Assembly (NCBI GenBank): GCA_040905285.1
Contig: JBBDRV010000212.1
Span: 1-18,470 of the forward strand
Direction of reading: 5' to 3'
DNA from: JBBDRV01 sp040905285
Lineage (GTDB): Bacteria > Bacteroidota > Rhodothermia > Balneolales > Balneolaceae
DNA length: 18,470 nt
The position numbers and the translations under genes are program-made. The notes beneath the pieces were generated by a model that did no database searches, was not told the origin of the DNA, and was given only the letters and a program-made list of their open reading frames with translations. This document shows, one piece after another, positions 1-7,155 of the stretch. Within the stretch, counting starts at the first letter, position 1. Each line of letters starts with the position of its first letter.

Positions 1-70
1 CCGTTCAGCTTATCCCGATCCCGGCCTTTACCCCTCTTCTTTTTCTTTCCGCTCTGTAAGGCTGGCCGCA

Positions 71-1024
71 TTGACCGCCCCGACCCTTCCTTCACAGGTT
101 ATACATTTTACAGCATACGATTCAGATGCCGAGTCGCTTGAAGATCTTGAGAACCTTCTCAGGATTTCCCTCGAAGCCGAACAGAGTATCATTCTGCTGC
201 CGTACGGCTGGATGGTTGAACAGATGGACCGGTTTGAATTATTTCAGGAAGTTATAAAGCAATATACCGGCAGCGGCAGGGTGCTGTTTCCACAGCCGGC
301 CCCGCCTGAAGAGAAATTGTCAGCCAACTGGACAGTCCTTGTTTTGCTTCTCCTGCTGGGTACCTGCCTCGGCCACCACCAGGTCAGCTCTTTTTACCGC
401 AGTTCCCTTTTCCGCTATTTTACGGGGCACAGGTTTTTCACAGAAAATCTGATAGAATACCGGACCCGATCTTTCCTGTCCGGAGCTGTACTCTTTTTCC
501 AGCATCTTGTTATTGCCGGACTCGCCCTGTACATCTTTGCCGAATCTTCCATTTCCCCACTTGGAACAGAATCCCTCTATGCGAATTTTCCCGTGATTGG
601 TGTTTTTGGCAAAGGGAATACGGCCTTTTTCTTTCTCGGAATAACCATTGCCTTTATTCTGCAGTCCGCTTCGGTACTCTGGATACAGGTACTCAACAGC
701 AAAACACGGCTTGGCCAGACCATGACCCTTTACGGCTGGCCGCTTCAGCTTAACCTGCTGGTTATTATTTTTATGGTTGCCGGCTACCAGGCCGGTCCGT
801 CAGCGGATATTGCCGGATTACATATCGTTCTTTTTTTGATAGTCTGGTTCCTCGGATTTAATGCAGCGGCGCTGGACATTGCCAGGTATGTAAAGAAATA
901 CAGAGTACTGTATATTATAGCCACCGTCGGAGTTCCGGTCCTGTTTGCTGTTTTACTGGTGGCAGCTGCCCTGTTCTATCCTCCACTGTCCGAACCTCTC
1001 GCCATGGCCCTGGACCTTCCCTGA
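71..1024 (+). CDS. DUF4271 family integral membrane protein (5' end possibly upstream of window)
   Basis: This is a polytopic inner-membrane protein of unknown function. It resembles the DUF4271 family of Bacteroidota-type genomes. Residues 1-80 are soluble and acidic. Hydrophobic segments follow at about 86-101, 135-157, 185-208, 222-241, 249-268 and 279-303, giving about six membrane helices. Between the first two lies a polar, aromatic stretch (SLFRYFTGHRFFTEN) typical of the family. The listed start is a TTG with a weak AAGG nine bases upstream. The same frame has no stop back to base 2 and no better start, so the true start may lie left of the window. The gene ends 50 bp before the convergent rpoN 3' end, with no obvious hairpin between them. 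Family assignment comes from overall pattern; no function is claimed. Confidence 0.7.
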   Translation: MTAPTLPSQVIHFTAYDSDAESLEDLENLLRISLEAEQSIILLPYGWMVEQMDRFELFQEVIKQYTGSGRVLFPQPAPPEEKLSANWTVLVLLLLLGTCLGHHQVSSFYRSSLFRYFTGHRFFTENLIEYRTRSFLSGAVLFFQHLVIAGLALYIFAESSISPLGTESLYANFPVIGVFGKGNTAFFFLGITIAFILQSASVLWIQVLNSKTRLGQTMTLYGWPLQLNLLVIIFMVAGYQAGPSADIAGLHIVLFLIVWFLGFNAAALDIARYVKKYRVLYIIATVGVPVLFAVLLVAAALFYPPLSEPLAMALDLP

Positions 1025-1074
1025 CCTTCCAAAGGCGGATAACATGCAACAGAAATAAACAGGAAGTGCAACGG

Positions 1075-2589
1075 CTACATCAGCTGTTTCCGGAGGCGTG
1101 CGACAGGCAGATTAAGCTGTTCCCTGTATTTGCTTACGGTGCGGCGTGCCACCCTGTACCCTTTTTCCTTCAGCAAAGATGTCAGCGCCTGGTCGCTCAA
1201 CGGACTTCTTTTATTTTCATTCCTGATAAGATCGTGCAGGGTATTCTTGATTTCATGGCTGGACACCTCTTCGCCACTTTCCGTCTGAAGACCTTCGCTG
1301 AAAAAATACTTCAGCTCATACACTCCGAAACTTGTCTGTACATATTTGCCATTCACCACCCTTGAAATAGTGGAAATGTCAAGGTGAACCCGTTCTGCAA
1401 TATCCTTGAGAATCATCGGCTTCAGACCGTCACCATATTTGAAAAAATCCTCCTGAAGAAACACAATCGTACGCATGGTGTCCATTAAGGTTTTCTGGCG
1501 CTGGCGGATGGATTCTATGAACCACTGGGCAGACTCTACCTTGCCCTTGATAAAGGAGCGGGCTTCATTCTCCTCTCCCCTGTTTTTTTTCTTCTTTTTC
1601 AGCTCGTCCCACATTTCCTTGTAATGAGGTGAGATTCGAAGAGGCGGTATGTTCCTCTGATTAAGCTGGATGACAAATTCACCGTCACTGTCTCCATTCT
1701 CTTCCTTTGCCGGCACATAGTACACTTCAAAATCAGGATCAATGAACTGTCTTGAATCCTCATCGGGATTGGTTACGGCACCGGGTTTGGGATCCAGCCC
1801 CTGGATCAGCTCAAATATCTCTTTCAGCTGATCGTCTCCGATATCAAGACGGCTTTTCATTTTTGAAAAATGTTTACGCTCGAAAGAGGACCATTCATCT
1901 TTTAATATTTTAATTGCTGTTTCTCTCGTGCGGTCATTCCGGTCCAGTAACTCAAGCTGGACCAGCAGACAATCCCTCAGATCTGTCGACGCGATTCCTG
2001 CCGGTTCGAGCTTTTGAATCTTTTTACGCACCTTCTCAACCTGTTCCTCACTCGTCAGGACACCGGAATTAAATGCAATATTGTCAACAACAGCCGCCGG
2101 CTCTCTCCGAAAATAACCGTCGGCGTCAAGAGAACCGAGTATCTGGTCTGCGATCATAACCTCTGTATCATCCAGATCCAGAAGAGATACCTGATTCTCC
2201 AGCTCTTCCAGCAAGGTTTTATGATACGGATTGGGCAGATCACGCCACTCCTCATCGCCGGTGCTGTAATTTCCGACTCCGGATCCGGTGCCGTCATATT
2301 CTGTATTATGTAAAAAAGAGTCCCAGTCTATCTCCTCATTCTGGTCGACGGGATCCGGCTCGCCATCTTCATTATCCTTTTCCCCGTCATCTTCCAACTC
2401 CTCAACCCGTTCGGTTATCTCTTCAGGCTCAACTTCTTCAAGGACCGGATTCATCTCCATCTCTTCCTTGATCCTCTGTTCAAGAGCGATAGCAGGAAGC
2501 TGGAGCAATTTTATATACTGGATCTGCTGAGGTGAGAGCTTCTGTTGCAGGCTCTGTTTCTGGCTTAGTTTTTGTCCTTGCTTTTGCAT
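1075..2589 (-). CDS. rpoN: RNA polymerase sigma-54 factor
   Basis: This 504-residue protein is the alternative sigma factor that directs RNA polymerase to -24/-12 promoters and needs an AAA+ activator to melt DNA. Region I, the activator-interacting domain, is the Gln/Leu-rich residues 5-52 (QKLSPQQIQYIKLLQLP). An acidic region II covers about 51-95. The core-binding domain follows, then a helix-turn-helix near ISTISRVVNGKY. The diagnostic RpoN box is at 481-490, ARRTVSKYRE, close to the C-terminus. Length is normal for the family. The ATG overlaps the upstream DUF3109 stop codon by one base (TAATG), so translation is probably coupled. No sigma-54 activator gene is present in the window. The product assignment is secure. 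Confidence 0.97.
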   Translation of the reverse strand: MQKQGQKLSQKQSLQQKLSPQQIQYIKLLQLPAIALEQRIKEEMEMNPVLEEVEPEEITERVEELEDDGEKDNEDGEPDPVDQNEEIDWDSFLHNTEYDGTGSGVGNYSTGDEEWRDLPNPYHKTLLEELENQVSLLDLDDTEVMIADQILGSLDADGYFRREPAAVVDNIAFNSGVLTSEEQVEKVRKKIQKLEPAGIASTDLRDCLLVQLELLDRNDRTRETAIKILKDEWSSFERKHFSKMKSRLDIGDDQLKEIFELIQGLDPKPGAVTNPDEDSRQFIDPDFEVYYVPAKEENGDSDGEFVIQLNQRNIPPLRISPHYKEMWDELKKKKKNRGEENEARSFIKGKVESAQWFIESIRQRQKTLMDTMRTIVFLQEDFFKYGDGLKPMILKDIAERVHLDISTISRVVNGKYVQTSFGVYELKYFFSEGLQTESGEEVSSHEIKNTLHDLIRNENKRSPLSDQALTSLLKEKGYRVARRTVSKYREQLNLPVARLRKQLM

Positions 2590-3170
2590 TATTCTTTTTT
2601 CTTACGCAATTCTTTACACATCTCCTTGAATTCCTTATACCAGACGTCGCCATACCTGCGGCTCAGCGCCTTTTCAAGAAACCGGGACAGGTATATTCCC
2701 TGTTCGGATCCGTTATCACATCCGGCAGAACAGAGTTCCGGTATATATTCAAAGTTGGCATATTCAAAACCTGCGATCTTTTTAAGACGGACCGGATACA
2801 AATGGCAGCTGACCGGTTTCTCCCATCCGAAACGATTCTGTTTATAGGCCCGCTGTATCGTACATTCCGCTACCCCCTGTTCATCATGGTCAACGAAGAC
2901 GCATTCTCTGTTGTCAACACACTTTATCTGAAAACCGTTTTTACTGTCGCCGTCAATCAGCCCCTCCCTGTCAACAAGTTCCTGCGCCTTATCGCTGAGA
3001 TCCCCCCGCAGTTCCCGGTACGCTTTTTTTAACACCGGAATTTCCTCTTTTGAAACGGGCGCTCCTGAATCTCCGACAACACAGCAGGCCCCCTTGCAGC
3101 GGGTTACATCACACGCAAATTTCGCAGTTGCAATATCTTCTGATATGATGGTATCTCCGACTCGGAACAC
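2589..3170 (-). CDS. DUF3109 family cysteine-rich protein
   Basis: This 193-residue soluble protein resembles the DUF3109 family, which is related to YkgJ-type putative metal or Fe-S cluster proteins. Its cysteines are arranged as C20-x4-C25-x3-C29-C30, then C84, C90, C103, C122, C147 and C151. That pattern suggests bound zinc or iron-sulfur, but the molecular role is not established. The start is GTG: translation begins MFRVGDTIISED, which fits how family members begin, and an in-frame stop lies 24 bases upstream. There is no signal peptide. The stop codon shares one base with the rpoN start, so the two genes are probably translated together. Upstream lie two copies of an 11-bp direct repeat and then a 10-bp tandem repeat, so control of this pair may sit there. 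Confidence 0.85.
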   Translation of the reverse strand: MFRVGDTIISEDIATAKFACDVTRCKGACCVVGDSGAPVSKEEIPVLKKAYRELRGDLSDKAQELVDREGLIDGDSKNGFQIKCVDNRECVFVDHDEQGVAECTIQRAYKQNRFGWEKPVSCHLYPVRLKKIAGFEYANFEYIPELCSAGCDNGSEQGIYLSRFLEKALSRRYGDVWYKEFKEMCKELRKKKE

Positions 3171-3180
3171 GGTTATTTTT

Positions 3181-3208
3181 TTTAAACCTGGTATTTATTT
3201 AAACCTGG
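3181..3208. repeat. Two 11-bp direct repeats upstream of DUF3109
   Basis: The sequence TTTAAACCTGG occurs perfectly at 3181-3191 and 3198-3208, with starts 17 bp apart. The copies lie 11 to 38 bases upstream of the GTG start of the DUF3109-rpoN pair, in AT-rich DNA. They could be a regulator site or part of a promoter. I could not identify a matching -7/-33 promoter on the minus strand here. Confidence 0.6.
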
Positions 3209-3240
3209 AATGACAGAGGGCAATCCGTCACCTGTGGTTC

Positions 3241-3324
3241 ACTGGTTTTCACTGGTTTTCACTGGTTATGGCTGGTTATGGCTGGTTATGGCTGGTTATG
3301 GCTGGTTATGGCTGGTTATGGCTG
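3241..3324. repeat. 10-bp tandem repeat (CTGGTTATGG)n
   Basis: Eight consecutive 10-base units occupy 3241-3320. The first two read ACTGGTTTTC, the third is the hybrid ACTGGTTATG, and the last five are identical GCTGGTTATG. A four-base partial unit GCTG ends the array. Counted in the phase CTGGTTATGG, there are six perfect copies from 3262 to 3321. The array sits in the 203-bp gap (3171-3373) between the dprA stop and the DUF3109 start, both on the minus strand. It therefore falls in the 5' region or promoter of DUF3109-rpoN, or in the dprA 3' UTR. There are no unique spacers, so it is not a CRISPR. The 10-bp period is close to one helical turn, and perfect copies make slippage plausible. Confidence 0.95.
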
Positions 3325-3373
3325 CAAGATACAATAACAATCCGGTGGCATGCTACCTCAGCCGATATTTTCT

Positions 3374-4534
3374 CTATTTATTCCCACCGGAAAAAGCTGT
3401 GTCAAGATGGCGGGAATAGTCCGGATTCAGCCTGAAATATTTACCTCCCTGCTGAACTACAACCCCCTCCATTTCCAGTTCAAGAAGCAGCGGGAAAAGA
3501 TCAAACGCCGGCCGGCTGGTTTTCTCCGACAACGTATCGATTTGAAGCCCCCCACCGGACAACAGCGAACAGATCTGATATTGCGCCTTTGTCAGAACAT
3601 AATCTTTTGCATTACGGCCGCCGCCGGCTGCCGGAATAGAATCAGGTGTAAATGCAATCTCGGCCAGAATATCGTCCAGGGCCTGTACAAGCTTTCCCTG
3701 CCCTGTCTGTATCAAGTGATTGTTGCCCGCCCCTCCTTTCTGCTCCAGATTGTATGGAATGACAAAAACTTCCCTGTTCTGATCCAGTGCGGTTCTGGCG
3801 GTAATCATGCTGCCTCCTTTCATACCGGACTGAATGACCAGGACACCCAGGCTCAATCCGCTTACCACCCGGTTTCTGACCGGAAAATTTTGCGGGACAG
3901 GAGGCGTGCCGGGAAGGAATTCAGACACGACTGCACCGCCTGATTCAACAATTCGTTCAGCAAGCCCCTTGTTGGATTCCGGATAAATGCGATTGATGCC
4001 CGAACCCAGAACTGCAATCGTACGGCCGTCTGCACCGAGGGCGGCTCTGTGAGAAATGGTATCGATTCCATAGGCAAGTCCGCTGACAACCGTCAGGCCG
4101 GAGCCAGCCAGCCGGCTGCTCCAGATTTCTGCCTGATTCTGTCCATAGAGATTGAATTTCCGTGTACCGACAACAGCAAGTCCGGGTGATGCAAGAAGAG
4201 CGGGATCCCCCCTGATCCATAACACAGGGGGTGCGTCGTAGATTTCCCTCAGCAATGGAGGATAATCCGGATCCGAAACTGCAAGCAGGGACGTTCCGTG
4301 TCGGGTAGATTCATGCAGTATTTCATCGACCTCGTCCCAGCGGTCAAATGCTGCAATATTACCGGCCGTAACCGAACCCACACCGGCTGTTTTCCCAAGA
4401 CGCCCTGAATCAGCCGTAAAAATTTCTTCAGGCGATTCAAAACCGGACAGCAATTTCCTGATAAGCCGATTGCCCACATTCTCAACCAGGGTCAGGGCTA
4501 TAATCTCTCTATGATGATTTTTCCTCTTCTTCAA
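3374..4534 (-). CDS. dprA: DNA processing protein DprA
   Basis: This 386-residue protein belongs to the DprA/Smf family, which binds incoming single-stranded DNA and loads RecA during natural transformation, and which is also found in non-competent bacteria. An N-terminal helical, SAM-like region (about 1-65) precedes the Rossmann-type core (about 115-295). Core motifs are VVGTRKFNLYG (121-131), VSGLAYGIDTISHRAAL (150-166), GSGINRIYP, FPVRNRVVSGLS (217-228) and GGSMITARTAL (240-250). A C-terminal winged-helix domain covers about 312-380. The start used is TTG at 4534, giving a 26-base overlap with obgE. AGGAG lies only one base upstream of it, which is unusually close, but homology requires coding to begin before the IIALTLVENVG segment. 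No downstream ATG or GTG would keep that segment. Confidence 0.93.
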   Translation of the reverse strand: MKKRKNHHREIIALTLVENVGNRLIRKLLSGFESPEEIFTADSGRLGKTAGVGSVTAGNIAAFDRWDEVDEILHESTRHGTSLLAVSDPDYPPLLREIYDAPPVLWIRGDPALLASPGLAVVGTRKFNLYGQNQAEIWSSRLAGSGLTVVSGLAYGIDTISHRAALGADGRTIAVLGSGINRIYPESNKGLAERIVESGGAVVSEFLPGTPPVPQNFPVRNRVVSGLSLGVLVIQSGMKGGSMITARTALDQNREVFVIPYNLEQKGGAGNNHLIQTGQGKLVQALDDILAEIAFTPDSIPAAGGGRNAKDYVLTKAQYQICSLLSGGGLQIDTLSEKTSRPAFDLFPLLLELEMEGVVVQQGGKYFRLNPDYSRHLDTAFSGGNK

Positions 4535-5510
4535 TCTCCTGTAATTTTTCCCAGATCGTCTCTCTCAGCAGGCCGATATTGTGACCTGTCGCTGATGAAA
4601 TATGGACGATAGGAACGTACTTGTCAATATTTATCTTCCGGTCGGGTTCATGATTTTGAAGAAGGTCCATTTTGGAAACAGCCAGAATGCGTGGCTTATC
4701 CAGAAGATCCCGGCGATATTCTCTCAATTCGTGCAGAAGTGCCTGGTATTCCTGTTCGATATCGGTGTCGCACCCGACGACAAAAAGCAGCAGCTTGTTC
4801 CTTTCTATATGTCTTAAAAACTGCAGGCCCAGCCCTTTCCCCTTATGAGCATTTTCAATGATTCCGGGTATATCAGCCATCACAAAACTGCGGTAGTTCT
4901 CCAGGGCAACCACCCCCAGATTTGGTTCCAGCGTGGTGAACGGGTAGTCGGCAATTTTGGGTTTGGCGGCGGACATTACAGAAAGCAGGGTACTCTTGCC
5001 CGCATTCGGAAAACCGACCAGGCCAACATCCGAAATCAGCTTCAGTTCAAGTTCAACCACCCGCTCTTCACCTTTTTCACCGGTCTGGGCATACTGGGGG
5101 GTCTGATTTGTCGAACTCCTGAAATGCCAGTTTCCCAATCCGCCCTTGCCGCCTTTGGCAATCACCAGTTTCTCCCCTTCACCGGTTATTTCGCCCATTC
5201 TCTCTTTTGTTTCCGCATCAAAAACAACCGTTCCCAGCGGTACTTCCAGCACCTCTTCCCTGCCGTCTTTTCCTTTACGCTTGTCCCCTTCCCCGTTTTT
5301 GCCGTGGCCGGCCTTGATAAATTTTCTGTAGCGCAGGTCCAGAAGCGTATTCAACTGACCGTTGCCCAGCAAAACCACATTGCCGCCATGGCCCCCGTCC
5401 CCCCCGTCCGGGCCTCCTTTCGGCACAAACTTCTCCCTGCGGAAATGGGACATGCCCCTCCCGCCATTTCCTGCAGACACATAAATTTTTGCATAGTCTG
5501 CAAACGTCAT
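4509..5510 (-). CDS. obgE: Obg family GTPase (ribosome assembly)
   Basis: This 333-residue essential GTPase associates with the 50S ribosomal subunit during assembly and is linked to stress and growth control. The glycine-rich Obg fold covers about 1-158 (SAGNGGRGMSHFRREKFVPKG and repeated GG motifs). The GTPase domain has G1 GFPNAGKST at 166-174, the switch region FTTLEPN, G3 DIPG at 213-216, G4 SKMD at 279-282 (a variant of NKxD), and G5 SSATG at 305-309. The Gram-positive C-terminal OCT domain is absent; the tail is a short acidic run EEEEKSS. ATG is the start, with GGAG upstream. The gene lies 42 bp downstream of accD, and its 3' end overlaps dprA by 26 bases. Confidence 0.97.
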   Translation of the reverse strand: MTFADYAKIYVSAGNGGRGMSHFRREKFVPKGGPDGGDGGHGGNVVLLGNGQLNTLLDLRYRKFIKAGHGKNGEGDKRKGKDGREEVLEVPLGTVVFDAETKERMGEITGEGEKLVIAKGGKGGLGNWHFRSSTNQTPQYAQTGEKGEERVVELELKLISDVGLVGFPNAGKSTLLSVMSAAKPKIADYPFTTLEPNLGVVALENYRSFVMADIPGIIENAHKGKGLGLQFLRHIERNKLLLFVVGCDTDIEQEYQALLHELREYRRDLLDKPRILAVSKMDLLQNHEPDRKINIDKYVPIVHISSATGHNIGLLRETIWEKLQEIEEEEKSS

Positions 5511-5552
5511 ACCTCTCCGTCAGTTTGCCGGCAGAAAGGAGGGAAGGGGAAA

Positions 5553-6407
5553 TTATTCACTTTCATACTTGTGAAGGACAATTTTAAGAAGCTCGGATAG
5601 CTTCTCTTTCATCCGAGGTCTCGGCACGATAAAATCAAGAAACCCGTGGTCCAGAAGATACTCGGCCGTCTGGAAGGCGTCCGGCAGGTCCCTTCCGATT
5701 GTCTGACGGATAATTCTGGGTCCTGCAAACCCGATCAGGGCCCCCGGTTCGGAGATGTTAAAATCACCAAGCATGGCATAACTGGCTGTTACACCACCCG
5801 TGGTCGGATTCGTCATAACAGATATATAGGGAATTTTTTCCCCTTCAAGCTGAGCCAGCTTTGCCGATGTCTTCGCCATTTGCATCAGGCTCAGCACACT
5901 CTCCATCATCCGGGCTCCACCGGACTGGGAAATAATGATCAGGGGCTTGTGATCTTCCCTGGCCCGGTCAATGGCTCTGGCAAGACGCTCCCCCACCACC
6001 GAGCCCATGCTTCCGCCTATAAACGAAAAATCCATGCAGGCGATAATAACCTCCATGCCGTTCATCGTTCCGATACCTACCCGGCAGGCATCGGTCAGGC
6101 CTGTCACTTTCTGTGCCTCCGCAAGCCGGTCACTGTATTTTTTCCGGTCTTCAAACTTCAGGGGATCAGAAGGAATAATCTCCCGGCCTATCTCTGTGTA
6201 GTTCCCTCCGTCAAACAAAAAAGAGAAATACTCCCCGCTGCCTACCCGAAAGTGAAAACCGCTGAGAGGGTCTACCCAAAAATTTTCTTCAAGCTCACGC
6301 CTGTGTACGGTTTCTCCGGTGGAAGGGACTTTAATCCACACCCCTTCAGGCATATCCTTCTTTTTGTCTGTCTGAATATTGGTGTCTTTTCTTTTGAACC
6401 AGGTCAT
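5553..6407 (-). CDS. accD: Acetyl-CoA carboxylase carboxyltransferase subunit beta, zinc-ribbon cysteines missing
   Basis: This 284-residue protein is the beta half of the carboxyltransferase that moves carboxyl from biotin to acetyl-CoA to make malonyl-CoA, the first step of fatty acid synthesis. It pairs with AccA, which is not in this window. The crotonase-fold core is intact: MDFSFIGGSMGSVVGE, SQSGGARMMES, NPTTGGVTASYAMLGD, AGPRIIRQTIG and the C-terminal AEYLLDHGFLD. The N-terminal ribbon is recognisable (MPEGVWIKVPSTGE to VDPLSGFHFR), but the four positions that hold Cys in typical AccD are V27, T30, D46 and S49. The reading frame is undisturbed and the core is conserved, so this looks like a functional zinc-free variant, not decay. 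The ATG start lies 70 bp after the tsaB stop. Confidence 0.95.
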   Translation of the reverse strand: MTWFKRKDTNIQTDKKKDMPEGVWIKVPSTGETVHRRELEENFWVDPLSGFHFRVGSGEYFSFLFDGGNYTEIGREIIPSDPLKFEDRKKYSDRLAEAQKVTGLTDACRVGIGTMNGMEVIIACMDFSFIGGSMGSVVGERLARAIDRAREDHKPLIIISQSGGARMMESVLSLMQMAKTSAKLAQLEGEKIPYISVMTNPTTGGVTASYAMLGDFNISEPGALIGFAGPRIIRQTIGRDLPDAFQTAEYLLDHGFLDFIVPRPRMKEKLSELLKIVLHKYESE

Positions 6408-6477
6408 ACCCGTTAATTAAATTTCAGAAGGAAGGCAAAATAACGATAATCCCCGGAAGCTGAAATGTTATTACCCT

Positions 6478-7155
6478 CTATTTACGGAATTGCACCTGCG
6501 ACTGATTTGGGGTGGTCATGTATTCAGGCTCAAACCGGACAGGGTCCGCCGGTCTGAAGATGCCGGTAAAACGCGGGTCCCTCCGGGCCAGAATCAGATT
6601 TATTGCAGATATATAAGAACGGTCAAAGAACCGTATATCCGCTTTACCAAACGAGGGAAGCCGTTCCAGACCTGTTCCGATAACGTTGTCTCCACCTTTT
6701 ATCTTTAAATCGATATGGCCGATCTCTCCGAGAATCGCCTCTCCGGACGTACATTCCTCTTCTGTAATATCAAAATGCTGGTAATAAAGATGTTTCCGGC
6801 GGGCATCGAGGACTGCATGGACCTTTCCGCCGATCCGGTTCCTGCAGGCCAGCCCCGCTGCAAATCCTTCAAGTGTTCCCAGGGTAAAGAGGGGGATATC
6901 TGTGCCGAAAAGCACACCTTTCAATCCGGCAGCACCGATTCTCAACCCTGTATATTGGCCCGGGCCCCCGCTTATCAGAACTTCTTCAAGACTGTCCCGG
7001 CAGATATTCTGCTCATCCATCAGCTGTTTTAGAAAAACAAACAGCATTTCCGAATGTATTCCGCGGCCCACTTGCCTCTTTTCAATAACCTGCCCGTCTT
7101 CAAGCTGAAGTGCCACGGAACAGACCTCTGTCGCTGTCTCCAGAGCAAGAATCAT
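6478..7155 (-). CDS. tsaB: tRNA threonylcarbamoyladenosine biosynthesis protein TsaB
   Basis: This 225-residue protein is the TsaB partner of TsaD in making t6A at position 37 of ANN-decoding tRNAs. The N-terminus MILALETATEVCSVAL is the ASKHA-fold start. GRGIHSEMLF and the ISGGPGQYTGLRIGAA segment are family hallmarks. The C-terminal half is poorly conserved, as is usual in the family. The frame extends nine residues upstream (to 7182), but I place the start at ATG 7155. It matches the family N-terminus, has GGAGGGG six bases upstream, and forms an ATGA overlap with the stop of the DUF3857 gene. TsaC, TsaD and TsaE are not in the window. Confidence 0.94.
   Translation of the reverse strand: MILALETATEVCSVALQLEDGQVIEKRQVGRGIHSEMLFVFLKQLMDEQNICRDSLEEVLISGGPGQYTGLRIGAAGLKGVLFGTDIPLFTLGTLEGFAAGLACRNRIGGKVHAVLDARRKHLYYQHFDITEEECTSGEAILGEIGHIDLKIKGGDNVIGTGLERLPSFGKADIRFFDRSYISAINLILARRDPRFTGIFRPADPVRFEPEYMTTPNQSQVQFRK

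Noticed and set aside
1025..1074. Terminator between the DUF4271 gene and rpoN
   Set aside because: I see no stem with a following T-run on either strand.
3241..3324. CRISPR array
   Set aside because: The units are 10 bp and contiguous with no spacers, and no cas genes are present.
3210..3419. Small plus-strand frame encoding a Gly-Tyr-Trp-Leu repeat protein across the tandem repeat
   Set aside because: The protein repeat is a by-product of the 10-bp DNA repeat read through three frames; it has no ribosome site and overlaps the dprA 3' end.
3350..3943. Plus-strand frame opposite dprA, 197 codons
   Set aside because: It is antisense to the DprA core and winged-helix domain and lacks any family resemblance.
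4845..5600. 251-codon open frame opposite obgE
   Set aside because: It is antisense to conserved Obg motifs and has no recognisable domain; the length follows from obgE codon bias.
5646..6416. 256-codon open frame opposite accD
   Set aside because: It is fully antisense to a clear AccD, has a composition rich in His, Pro, Arg and Cys, and matches no family I know.
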